Below, piece after piece: positions 43,260-50,742 of a stretch of DNA of 64,000 nucleotides. Source of the DNA: Hymenobacter piscis (GTDB taxonomy: Bacteria > Bacteroidota > Bacteroidia > Cytophagales > Hymenobacteraceae); assembly GCF_018760735.1 (NCBI RefSeq), contig NZ_JAHHZN010000001.1:186001-250000 (forward strand), given 5' to 3'. A program made the position numbers and the translations under genes. Positions within the stretch are counted from its first letter, which is position 1. Every line of letters begins with the position of its first letter. The notes under the pieces were generated by a model that saw only the letters and a program-made list of their open reading frames with translations, was not told where the DNA came from and did no database searches.

Positions 43260-43490
43260 TCAGCGCCCCGCCACGGCCGCCGCGCCCGGGCCCCAGAGCA
43301 GCATCACGTGGACCAGGGTCCAGAGCAGGCTGCCCAGCAACAGGGCGGCGGCGGGCAGCACCACCGTAAGCAGGCGGCGGGTGCGGGCCGGCGCGGTGGC
43401 CGCCCGCTCCCGCCAGGTGAGCAACAAGGCCAAAACCGTAAGGCTGCCCAGGCACCAAATCAGGCCCAGGAACGTGAAGAAGAAAACCAT
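43260..43490 (-). CDS. Small membrane protein
   Basis: 76 residues with two helices (FFFTFLGLIWCLGSLTVLALLLT and LLTVVLPAAALLLGSLLWTLV). No family recognised; first gene of the four-gene group of small membrane proteins. Confidence 0.6.
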   Translation of the reverse strand: MVFFFTFLGLIWCLGSLTVLALLLTWRERAATAPARTRRLLTVVLPAAALLLGSLLWTLVHVMLLWGPGAAAVAGR

Positions 43491-43505
43491 GTCTTTTGAG
43501 CTTTT

Positions 43506-43530
43506 GGCTATCCGCTGACAGCGGATAGCC
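43506..43530. other. Short perfect palindrome between DUF4173 and the small membrane gene group
   Basis: Stem GGCTATCCGCT with a 3-nt loop, T-rich on the plus-strand side only (TTTTT). A related word GGCTATTGGCTAACCGCTGA is at 43588-43607. It may be a repeat remnant rather than a terminator, since no plus-strand gene ends here. Confidence 0.5.
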
Positions 43531-43589
43531 TTTTTGAGGACAGCAGGCGAAGGGGTGGGATAACCAGAACCGAAGCCGACAGCTAATGG

Positions 43590-45218
43590 CTATTGGCTAA
43601 CCGCTGAAGAAAAAGCCGCCGACTCGGCGTAGGTCCAGCTTTGCCAGTGGGCGGTGCGCGGGTACTGCTGCCGCCATTGCCGGAGGCGGTGCCGGATGGC
43701 GGCGCGGGCCTGGGCCGGGGTGGCAGTGGTTTCGTAGTAGCTGCCGGGCGGGCTGATGATGATGCGGCGCATGCCGTCGAGGACGGGCTGGCGGGCGGCC
43801 AGCTCGGGCAGCACCCGGGCGGGCATTTCGAGCAGGAAGCCCAAATCCAGGGTCTGGAAGCGGGAGTTGAGGTTGTAGCGGGCCATCCAGATTTCCCAGT
43901 TGCCCAGGGCCAGCAGTACCAGCAGGCCGTAGGCGGCCAGGCCGTTGAGGCGCACCAGAGCGAAGGCCGAGCGCCGCTGCCAGATCTTGAGCAGCACCGT
44001 CAGGAGGCCAAAAAAAGTCAGCAGCAGAAACCCGTACACCCCGATACGCTTGTAGGCCAGGCCCGTGTGCAGGATGTAGTAGTAGTTGCGCAACCCCACC
44101 GACACGGCCAGCACCGCGTTCTGCATCACCCACACCGTAGCGCCCCAGCGCAGCACCGGCAGCCCGGGCAAATAGAAGTTGAGGTTGCGCCGGAAGAACC
44201 AGAGCACAATGCCCATGGCCACCAGAATACTGAAAATGAGCACGTAAGTCCCCTCGTGTACAAACTGGGTCAGGTCGAAGCCCGGGGCGGGCACGAAGCC
44301 GAACCAGATCCAGCGTACGTCAATGACGTTGACGACCAGCAGCAGCAGGTTGACGAGCGTGAACACGGCCAGGGCCGCCAGGTACTCCTTGCGCAGATCC
44401 AGCGCCCCCTGGCTCCGGGCCCGGAAATCGGGCCGGCGCACCCTGAAGGACGCCACCCGGTCGCGCTGCCGGCGCACGAACTCCCCAAACCGCGACTCCT
44501 GATCCTGAAAAAAGTGAGAAGGCACGACGACCAGCGCCCCGGCCGTGAGCGTGAGCCCGAGCAGAAAAAACAGCAGGTGAGCCAGGGAGAAATTCGGCCA
44601 GATGGCCGCCAGCCACTCGCCCAGCCGCTCCAGCACCGCCCCCACCAGAGCCGAGTAGCGCGGATTGGCCAGCACGAACAGCACGTGAAACACGCCCAGA
44701 ATCAGGAGGGGCAGCACCAGCAGGCGCAGGTAAAAGCGGGTGCGCGCCCAGCGGCCCGTACCGGTCCGGGGCAGGCGCAGGTAGGGCCACAGCCCCGGCA
44801 GGGCCCGGGCCGCGCCGCCCAGCGCCGTGAGCAACGCAAAAGCCAGCAGCCGCAAGTGGGGCTGGTTCACCAAGCCCAGCAGCATAACCAGGGAAGCCAC
44901 GCAGGCCAGCTGGGCCGCCCCCGACCCGTACCAGACTACGCCGCCCGCACTCAGTAGGGTACCCGCCAGCAGCAGCCGGAAGTAGCCGGAGTGCCACACC
45001 GCCGCGTGCCGGGGCAGCCCCGCCAGGGTGGCCCCCAGCACAAACAGCGTGTACAGGGCCAGGTTGAGACCCGCCCCGCGGTGCCAGAACAACCCGTCGA
45101 AAAGCACCGCGCCCGCCGGAATCAGCAGTTTCTGGAGCGTCGTGAGCGGTACCAGGAGCCGGCGCACCGGCACGGCGGCCGCAGCCGCGGCGGGAAGTGA
45201 AGCAGTGAGTATCGTCAT
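43590..45218 (-). CDS. DUF4173 polytopic membrane protein
   Basis: 542 residues from ATG at 45218. At least ten hydrophobic segments and the conserved DUF4173 core (NVIDVRWIWFGFVPAPGFDLTQFVHEGTY and YYYILHTGLAYKRIGVYGFL, here given in parts) are present, followed by a soluble tail. The function of the family is unknown. It is preceded by a winged-helix regulator gene and a shared palindrome, which suggests regulated expression. Confidence 0.88.
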   Translation of the reverse strand: MTILTASLPAAAAAAVPVRRLLVPLTTLQKLLIPAGAVLFDGLFWHRGAGLNLALYTLFVLGATLAGLPRHAAVWHSGYFRLLLAGTLLSAGGVVWYGSGAAQLACVASLVMLLGLVNQPHLRLLAFALLTALGGAARALPGLWPYLRLPRTGTGRWARTRFYLRLLVLPLLILGVFHVLFVLANPRYSALVGAVLERLGEWLAAIWPNFSLAHLLFFLLGLTLTAGALVVVPSHFFQDQESRFGEFVRRQRDRVASFRVRRPDFRARSQGALDLRKEYLAALAVFTLVNLLLLVVNVIDVRWIWFGFVPAPGFDLTQFVHEGTYVLIFSILVAMGIVLWFFRRNLNFYLPGLPVLRWGATVWVMQNAVLAVSVGLRNYYYILHTGLAYKRIGVYGFLLLTFFGLLTVLLKIWQRRSAFALVRLNGLAAYGLLVLLALGNWEIWMARYNLNSRFQTLDLGFLLEMPARVLPELAARQPVLDGMRRIIISPPGSYYETTATPAQARAAIRHRLRQWRQQYPRTAHWQSWTYAESAAFSSAVSQ

Positions 45219-45237
45219 ACAATCATTGTTTAAAAGA

Positions 45238-45254
45238 ACTTTGCAATTCAAAGT
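45238..45254. promoter_or_regulatory. Candidate operator upstream of DUF4173
   Basis: ACTTTG-N5-CAAAGT, a perfect palindrome with the context AAAGAACTTTG, 20 bp before the DUF4173 ATG. The same site occurs at 46354-46368. Confidence 0.6.
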
Positions 45255-45275
45255 TTACAGACAAAAAAAGAGTGC

Positions 45276-45569
45276 TTACCCCCGCAGCAGTTTTTCCAAA
45301 GTCGCCAGATGCTCCTGAAAAGCCGTTTTGCCTTCCCGGGAAGCCGAGTAGGTCGTGTTCGGCTTCTTGCCCACGAACTGCTTGCTCACGCTCACGTAAC
45401 CCGCTTTTTCCAGGGCCGCCACGTGGCTGGCCAGGTTGCCGTCGGTCAGGTCGAGGGCTTCCTTGAGTTCCGTGAAGCTGACCACCTCATTGGCCATGAG
45501 CACAGCCATCACGCCCAACCGCACCCGGTTGTCGAAAGCCTTATTGAGCGTGTGAATCAGGTGCTTCAA
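45276..45569 (-). CDS. Winged-helix transcriptional regulator
   Basis: 97 residues, apparently starting with TTG at 45569, as no ATG or GTG is in frame nearby. The helix-turn-helix and wing are clear (FDNRVRLGVMAVLMANEVV, FTELKEALDLTDGNLASHVAALEKAGYV, then KPNTTYSASREGKTAF), as in the HTH_34/ArsR-like group. It lies between a membrane-protein gene and DUF4173 in the same direction and probably binds the two CTTTG-N5-CAAAG sites that flank it. No ligand domain, so the signal is unknown. Confidence 0.88.
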   Translation of the reverse strand: MKHLIHTLNKAFDNRVRLGVMAVLMANEVVSFTELKEALDLTDGNLASHVAALEKAGYVSVSKQFVGKKPNTTYSASREGKTAFQEHLATLEKLLRG

Positions 45570-45578
45570 GAGGTCAAA

Positions 45579-45707
45579 GGTGAGGTGGTGAATTGGTGAG
45601 ATGGTGAGTTTGGCGTTCAGCGGGCCTGATGGCGTGAATCAGGCAGGTGGCGCAAATGACGCAAGCATGACCGTTGAACGTCAAACTCACCATTTCACCA
45701 CCTCACC
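45579..45707. repeat. Inverted pair of octamer arrays, unit GGTGAGAT
   Basis: Left arm 45579-45610: GGTGAGGT, GGTGAATT, GGTGAGAT, GGTGAGTT. Right arm 45684-45707: AACTCACC, ATTTCACC, ACCTCACC. The inversion extends inward by 15 bp (TTTGGCGTTCAGCGG and its near complement). The stop codon of the 212-residue gene (45705-45703) lies in the last unit of the right arm. Confidence 0.9.
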
Positions 45708-46341
45708 TTTCGTGGCGGCTGTACATGAGCAGGCCGTAGCCGATGTGGCCCAGACCGAACCCGAGCGCAAAGAACGCCAGTCCGAAGCCGGGTAGCAACA
45801 CGGCCACCAGCCCCAGCCCGATTTCGGTCAGGCCCAGCCAGCGGATTTCTTCCAGGGTGTACTTGCTGCCGTTGAGCAGGGCCAGGCCGTAGAACAACAG
45901 CAGCCCGGGCACCACCAGCCCCACCGCCCCCTGCACAAACAGCGCCAGGCAGAACAGGCCGCCCGCCACCAGCGGAATGGCCAGACTCAGGGCCAGGCGC
46001 CGGCCCAGGGCACTCCAGAGCGGCTGCCCGTCGCGGCGGGCGCGGCGCAGGGTGAAGTACGTGGCCACCACCAGGGCCGCTACCACGATGGCACAGGCCA
46101 ACAGCACCAGAAACGGCAGAATCAGCCGCCGCTCGGCGGGCGTGCTCTGGAGCAGGCGCAGGTACCCGGCATCTGGGTACTGCCGGTTCAGGTACCAATG
46201 CCCCACTCCGGCCCCCACCAGCGCCACCACGCCCGCCCCTACCCCGCTCAGGCCACTAAGCGAAATAAAACGCGACGACCGCTCCATGATGGCGCGAATC
46301 TCGGTGAGCTGGGCGAGGGGATCAGTCGTGGGCTTGGCCAT
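45703..46341 (-). CDS. Membrane protein linked to the winged-helix regulator
   Basis: 212 residues from ATG at 46341. About six hydrophobic helices (GVGAGVVALVGAGVGHWYL, LPFLVLLACAIVVAALVVATYF, LAIPLVAGGLFCLALFVQGAVG and others) after a short charged N-terminus with LTEIRAIMERSSRF. No family name is certain. Gene order membrane protein, regulator, DUF4173 and the shared upstream palindrome indicate one regulon. Confidence 0.75.
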   Translation of the reverse strand: MAKPTTDPLAQLTEIRAIMERSSRFISLSGLSGVGAGVVALVGAGVGHWYLNRQYPDAGYLRLLQSTPAERRLILPFLVLLACAIVVAALVVATYFTLRRARRDGQPLWSALGRRLALSLAIPLVAGGLFCLALFVQGAVGLVVPGLLLFYGLALLNGSKYTLEEIRWLGLTEIGLGLVAVLLPGFGLAFFALGFGLGHIGYGLLMYSRHER

Positions 46342-46353
46342 ATCTCTAAAGAA

Positions 46354-46368
46354 CTTTGTAATGCAAAG
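46354..46368. promoter_or_regulatory. Candidate operator upstream of the 212-residue membrane protein
   Basis: CTTTG-N5-CAAAG in the context AAAGAACTTTG, 13 bp before the ATG. It shares 14 leading bases pattern with the site at 45238. Confidence 0.6.
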
Positions 46369-46710
46369 CAATCAAACTTCGCGGCTCTTTCCAAATAGGT
46401 ATCTGTTTTTTTTCCGGCTCTCCGCCTCCTGATCGGCCCTTAGCCGGCGGCACCGGGCTTCCCATTCTGGTACTTCGTGGAGTTGACGGGCACTGGAAAC
46501 GGTAGCAGCAGACTGCCCCACGGGATTAGCAGGTCCGGAAAGCCTCCTCATTTTGAGACTATTACATCCCATTAAAGAATCGAATAAATACAATCCGACC
46601 GGAACTAACCCGCCGTAGGTTGAATCATGCTTTGCCTGGCGAAAGGCGGTTCACTTCTCCCCTTGCGCTGACTGGCGGGGATACACTTTTCACTTTAAGC
46701 CCTTATTTAC
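46369..46710. other. Divergent spacer
   Basis: About 340 bp of lower GC without a convincing gene. A 73-codon minus-strand frame (46372-46593) is Arg-rich and unsupported. No repeat array is seen here. Confidence 0.5.
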
Positions 46711-47133
46711 ATGGAAATATCCTACTCTTCGGCCAACTATTCTACCGTTACCCGCACCCTGATTATGTGGCTACTGAGCAATCTGGGAGGCACGCTGTGG
46801 CTGCTGCTGGATTTTGCCTCCGACCGGCTGGAAGATTACTCCATTGCCCTGATGGTTGGCCTCACTGCGGCGCTGGCTTCGCTGGCCATTGTGCCGTTGG
46901 CCGTGCCGTTTTTCACGCTCATGAACGTGCTGCGCACGGGCTGGTCGCGCCGCTCCATGGCTTTGCTGGGCGTTACGCTGTTCTTTTTGCTGGCCAGTCA
47001 GTTGCTGCTGGCTTTCGTACCCCTCGAGTCGCTGACGGAGTTGTTGCCACTGTCGGTACCGTACTGGCTGGCGGCGGTACTTACGGTGCTCTGGCTTTAT
47101 GGCCCGGCCCGGCAGGTAGGTGCCCCCCGCTAA
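46711..47133 (+). CDS. Small membrane protein
   Basis: 140 residues with four hydrophobic helices (IMWLLSNLGGTLWLLLDFA, LTAALASLAIVPLAVPFFTLM, ALLGVTLFFLLASQLLLAF, YWLAAVLTVLWLYG). No recognised family. Separated by 70 bp from the methyltransferase gene; possibly co-transcribed. Confidence 0.65.
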   Translation: MEISYSSANYSTVTRTLIMWLLSNLGGTLWLLLDFASDRLEDYSIALMVGLTAALASLAIVPLAVPFFTLMNVLRTGWSRRSMALLGVTLFFLLASQLLLAFVPLESLTELLPLSVPYWLAAVLTVLWLYGPARQVGAPR

Positions 47134-47203
47134 CTACTGCCCCAACCGCCTTCCTCCGAATCGGACCTCAGCCATTACGGCACTGGTTGCGTAAGGACGG
47201 GAC

Positions 47204-47992
47204 ATGAAGCTTCGCTGCCAGCTGTTTGAGTTCGAAGATTTGCCCTGGTTTCCGAACGTGATTCGGGCGGGCATGATGGAGTATCTGCGGTTCATGATTT
47301 CGGCCCTGGGTACTTACCAGCCCGTGGTTCCCCTGCTGGCCGAAGCACTAAGCCAGACCCGGCAAACCCGCATCCTGGAACTCTGCGCCGGCGCGGGCGG
47401 CGGCACGGCGGGGGTGCTGCGCCGTCTGCGCGCCACGGGGCAGCCGGCAGCCCGCGTCTGCCTCACCGACCTCTACCCCCAGCCCGCGGCCTGGCAGGCC
47501 CTGCGCGCCGCCAACCCGGGCCTGGAATTCGAGCCCCTGCCGGTTGACGCCACGGCCGTCCCCGCCGGCCTGACGGGTTTTCGCACGGTCTTCTCCGCCT
47601 TTCATCACTTTCCGCCCGCCGCCGCCGAGGCCCTGCTGGCCGATGCCGTGCGCCAGCGCACCGGCATTGGCGTATTCGAGGGGGCCGGCAAGCACTGGAC
47701 CGAGCTGCTGCTGGCCGTAACGGTGCTACCGGTGGCCCAGCTGCTCATCACGCCGTTTATCCGGCCGTTCCGGTTCAGCCGGCTGCTCTTCACGTACGCG
47801 CTGCCCCTGATTCCGCTTTTTACCATCTGGGACGGGTGCGTGAGCATCCTGCGCATGTACCCACCAGACCAGCTCCGCGCCCTCGCCCGCCGCGCCGACC
47901 CCCAGGGGACCTTCCGCTGGGAGGCCGGCAAAGTGCGCCACTGGTGGGGTCCGCAGGTCACCTACCTGATTGGCGTACCGGCTGACAATTAG
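47204..47992 (+). CDS. Class I SAM-dependent methyltransferase
   Basis: 262 residues. SAM-binding motif I is ILELCAGAGGGTAGVL, followed by an acidic VCLTDLYP for the ribose and a VFSAFHHFPP segment typical of motif IV. Two hydrophobic stretches near residues 165-210 (LLLAVTVLPVAQLLITPF, YALPLIPLFTIW) suggest membrane association. It is followed 16 bp later by a UbiA prenyltransferase, so a lipid or quinone substrate is plausible but not shown. Confidence 0.82.
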   Translation: MKLRCQLFEFEDLPWFPNVIRAGMMEYLRFMISALGTYQPVVPLLAEALSQTRQTRILELCAGAGGGTAGVLRRLRATGQPAARVCLTDLYPQPAAWQALRAANPGLEFEPLPVDATAVPAGLTGFRTVFSAFHHFPPAAAEALLADAVRQRTGIGVFEGAGKHWTELLLAVTVLPVAQLLITPFIRPFRFSRLLFTYALPLIPLFTIWDGCVSILRMYPPDQLRALARRADPQGTFRWEAGKVRHWWGPQVTYLIGVPADN

Positions 47993-48008
47993 TAATTGAC
48001 GCGCAGGA

Positions 48009-48980
48009 ATGAGTACTTGGGGCTTCTTTGGCGCCAAGCACCGCGCAGCAGACTTCAACACCGGCCTGGCCGACCACCGGTTCTCACCCCCAATTCCACC
48101 TCACTGCTTGCTGATTACGAAGTACAAGAAAGCGCTGCCGCTGCTCCGGATTCCGTTTTCGGTGTACCTGATGCCGGTGTTCTGGTTTGGGCTGAGCGCC
48201 CTGCGGGAGCCGCTGAGCCTGGGGCGGGCGGTGGGCGTGTTCGTGGTGCTCCACCTGCTGGCCTACCCCGCCTCCAACGGCTACAACTCCTACTACGACC
48301 GCGACGAAGGCAGCATCGGGGGCCTGAAAAGCCCGCCGAAAGTTTCGGAGGAGCTGCTGCATTTGGTCTATGCCTTCGATGCGCTGGCGGTGCTGGGCGC
48401 CGGGCTGCTGAGTCCGTGGTTTGGGGTGCTGGTGCTGGTGTATTTGCTGGTGTCCAAGGCCTACAGCTACGAGGGCATCCGGCTGAAAAAGTACCCGCTG
48501 CTGAGCACGGCCGTGGTGGTGGTGTTTCAGGGCGCCTACACCTTTCTGATGACCCAGGTGGGCGTGGGCGCCGATTATGCCCGCCTCACCGAGCCCACCA
48601 ACCTGCTGCTGGCCCTGGTGAGCAGCCTGTTTCTGTGCGGCTCCTACCCGCTCACGCAGGTATACCAGCACCAGGAAGACGCCCGCCGCGGCGACCGGAC
48701 GCTTAGCCTGCGGCTGGGTATCCGGGGCACGTTCGTGTTTGCGGCCGGCGGGCTGCTGGCGGGGGCGGCGGTGCTGGCCTACACGCTGTGGGTGCGTCAG
48801 GAAACGCGCCATCTGCTGGTGTTTCTGGCCGCTACCGGGCCGGTGGTGGTGCTGTTTGGCCGCTGGGCGCGGGCCGTGTGGCTGAACCCCGCCGCCGCCG
48901 ACTTCGAGCACACCATGCGCATGAACCAGGTGTCGTCGGTGTGCATGAGTGCGGCGTTTATCCTGATGCTGCTCTGGTAA
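48009..48980 (+). CDS. UbiA-family prenyltransferase
   Basis: 323 residues from ATG at 48009. The first 35 residues are atypical, and a start nearer LITKYKKALPLLRIPFSVYL (about 48110) is possible. The two prenyl-diphosphate motifs are NGYNSYYDRDEGS and YQHQEDARRGD, the first lacking the usual leading N-D pair. Eight or nine membrane helices follow the family pattern. Such enzymes attach isoprenoid chains to aromatic or other acceptors, for example in menaquinone synthesis; the acceptor here is unknown. Confidence 0.85.
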   Translation: MSTWGFFGAKHRAADFNTGLADHRFSPPIPPHCLLITKYKKALPLLRIPFSVYLMPVFWFGLSALREPLSLGRAVGVFVVLHLLAYPASNGYNSYYDRDEGSIGGLKSPPKVSEELLHLVYAFDALAVLGAGLLSPWFGVLVLVYLLVSKAYSYEGIRLKKYPLLSTAVVVVFQGAYTFLMTQVGVGADYARLTEPTNLLLALVSSLFLCGSYPLTQVYQHQEDARRGDRTLSLRLGIRGTFVFAAGGLLAGAAVLAYTLWVRQETRHLLVFLAATGPVVVLFGRWARAVWLNPAAADFEHTMRMNQVSSVCMSAAFILMLLW

Positions 48981-49044
48981 CCCCCGCCCAACAGCCGGCC
49001 CCCACACCGCGTAGACCGCCCTGATTTACCTCCGACTTTCCGCT

Positions 49045-49668
49045 ATGCGAATTGCGCTGTTTTTGCCCGCTCTCGGTCTGCTGGCCGCCTGCTCCGCCCC
49101 CGATGCCCCCCAGTCCGCCGATCCGGCGGCGGCCCCGGCGGCCGCGGCCGCCCGCCCCGAACCCCTGGATACGGCCCGCGCCAGCCTCGCTGATCCGCTG
49201 GCCGACACGCTCAAAACGGTACGCCGCCGCCACGTGTTTTCGGCCCCCGCCTCCCCCGACGAGTTCGAGCTGACGCTACGCGGCCGGGACGTGCTCACCG
49301 GCCAGCTTACGTTCACCATCACCGACGCCAGCGGCCAGGTAATCTTCCGCGAGATGCTGACGCCCGCCGACCTGGAGGCCAGCCTGGCGTATGAGATGCA
49401 GACCCCAACCGTGACGCCGGCCGAGCGCGAAGCCTACATCCGCCGCCGCATGGATGAATTCTTCGCCGACAAAAACTTCCGCCAGCCGGCCCTCACCCCC
49501 AAAGATGCTTATCAGGAAGGCGGCGCCGACCGCCCCACCTGGACCGAGCTTCAGCAGCGCCCGGATGCGGTGGGCTTTGTGTATCTGGTGGGCAAAGAAG
49601 ACCGCCGCCGCATTGCCTACGCGCCCGGTACCCGGCAAGTGGTGCAACTGCCCGGCCTCGGCAGCTAG
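49045..49668 (+). CDS. Lipoprotein of unknown function
   Basis: 207 residues with lipobox LLAAC after MRIALFLPALG. An Ala/Pro-rich linker follows to about residue 45, then a domain with beta-strands (FELTLRGRDVLTGQLTFTITDASG) and a charged helix (ERE AYIRRRMDEFF). No family recognised. It follows the UbiA gene by 64 bp. Confidence 0.72.
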   Translation: MRIALFLPALGLLAACSAPDAPQSADPAAAPAAAAARPEPLDTARASLADPLADTLKTVRRRHVFSAPASPDEFELTLRGRDVLTGQLTFTITDASGQVIFREMLTPADLEASLAYEMQTPTVTPAEREAYIRRRMDEFFADKNFRQPALTPKDAYQEGGADRPTWTELQQRPDAVGFVYLVGKEDRRRIAYAPGTRQVVQLPGLGS

Positions 49669-49702
49669 CCTGTCCGGCCGGGCGCCATTCGCCCAGTAGC
49701 AC

Positions 49703-49775
49703 GGTAGCGCGAACCTGGTAGTTCGCGCCCCGTGCGGTTCGGAATTGTTGAAACGGCGCGGGGGCGCGAACCGCA
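49703..49775. repeat. Nested palindromes of the TAGCGCGAAC family
   Basis: Hairpin GCGCGAAC/GTTCGCGC (49707-49728) and an outer pair TGCGGTTCG (49733-49741)/CGAACCGCA (49767-49775). The words TAGCGCGAAC and AGTTCGCGC are shared with the palindrome at 16409. It lies between the convergent lipoprotein and DsbA-like genes. Confidence 0.75.
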
Positions 49776-49832
49776 GAGGTCACGTTGCTACTGCTGCTAC
49801 TCATTCATGGCTCGGATACGGCGCTGGAAAGC

Positions 49833-50486
49833 TCAGCTCCCGGCTTGTTCCAGCGCCTGCGTCAGGCCATCGGCGAAGGTGGCGTAGGGCTGGTACCCGC
49901 GGGCCAGCACGAAACCCTGGGAGCCGACGCGCAGAATGCTGGTGGGAAAGCCCTGAATCCCGATTTTCGCCACGGCGGCGAATTCCAGCTCGGTGCCCCG
50001 TACCACCTCGGGCGAGGCCAGCCGCTGGCGGAATTCGGCCGGCTCAATGCCGAAGGGCGCCACCAGCGCGGCGTAGGTGGCCGCATCGTTGAGGTCGGCC
50101 CCGTCCTGGAAGTAGGCCTGCTGCACCTGGTGAGCAAACCGGGCCGCCAACTCCTGGCGTAGCTGCCGGAACGCGTGAATGGCCCGGCAGGGCGGCTCGG
50201 AGTCCTGCACGTAGCGGCCGGCCGCGCCCAGGGCCCGGAATGCCGCCCCGAACGTGGCCCCCGTCACCTGCGTAACCTGCGCCAGGGCCCCACTCATGAG
50301 CGGCCAATCGGCCCCGATGGGAGTCACTTCCGGCCCGGTAAACATGCCCCCGCACAGCACCGACACGTCGAGGCGGCCGGCAAACTCCTGCTGCACCCGC
50401 TCGATAACGGGGCTCATGCCGTAGCACCAGGCGCAGAGCGGATCGGAGATATAGAGAAGTTCGGGGCGGTCGGGTTGGGGCTGCAT
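49833..50486 (-). CDS. DsbA-family (FrnE-like) thiol oxidoreductase
   Basis: 217 residues from ATG at 50486. The CxxC site is SDPLCAWCYG and the cis-Pro is in GIQGFPTSILRV. There is an inserted helical domain as in FrnE/DsbA-like cytoplasmic proteins, and no signal peptide. The exact substrate is unknown. A -7 box lies 5 bp upstream of the ATG, implying an almost leaderless mRNA. Confidence 0.9.
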   Translation of the reverse strand: MQPQPDRPELLYISDPLCAWCYGMSPVIERVQQEFAGRLDVSVLCGGMFTGPEVTPIGADWPLMSGALAQVTQVTGATFGAAFRALGAAGRYVQDSEPPCRAIHAFRQLRQELAARFAHQVQQAYFQDGADLNDAATYAALVAPFGIEPAEFRQRLASPEVVRGTELEFAAVAKIGIQGFPTSILRVGSQGFVLARGYQPYATFADGLTQALEQAGS

Positions 50487-50490
50487 GGGG

Positions 50491-50498
50491 CAAAGGTA
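50491..50498 (-). promoter_or_regulatory. -7 box close to the DsbA-like start
   Basis: TACCTTTG on the minus strand, ending 4 bp before the ATG at 50486. The expected transcription start falls at or within a few bases of the start codon. Confidence 0.6.
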
Positions 50499-50681
50499 CC
50501 ACGGCGAAGGTTGCGGTGGGCACTGCGCCGGGTGCAGACCGGGCGCGCCCCCCGGCACGGCTGCCTCCGCAATATTCCGCAGGTTCCCGCCGGGCTCTGC
50601 TTCCTGAAATTCACCAGCAACGGCCAGCATAACGTGCAGCGCTTCGTCCGGCAGTAGCCGCTCAATATCGAGACAGAGCAC

Positions 50682-50720
50682 AAAGAGGCCCGTTTCGCGC
50701 AGTGCGAAACGGGCCTCTTT
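50682..50720 (-). terminator. Terminator of rho
   Basis: Perfect 17-bp arms (AAAGAGGCCCGTTTCGC and complement) with a 5-nt loop; the minus-strand side ends CTCTTTG and the plus-strand side has eight T. It stands 22 bp past the rho stop. Confidence 0.85.
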
Positions 50721-50742
50721 TTTTTATTGAGCATCCGGCTGC

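Noticed and set aside
46372..46593. 73-codon minus-strand frame in the spacer upstream of the 212-residue membrane protein
   Set aside because: Arg/Ser-rich, no family likeness, and it occupies the expected promoter region. It cannot be fully excluded.
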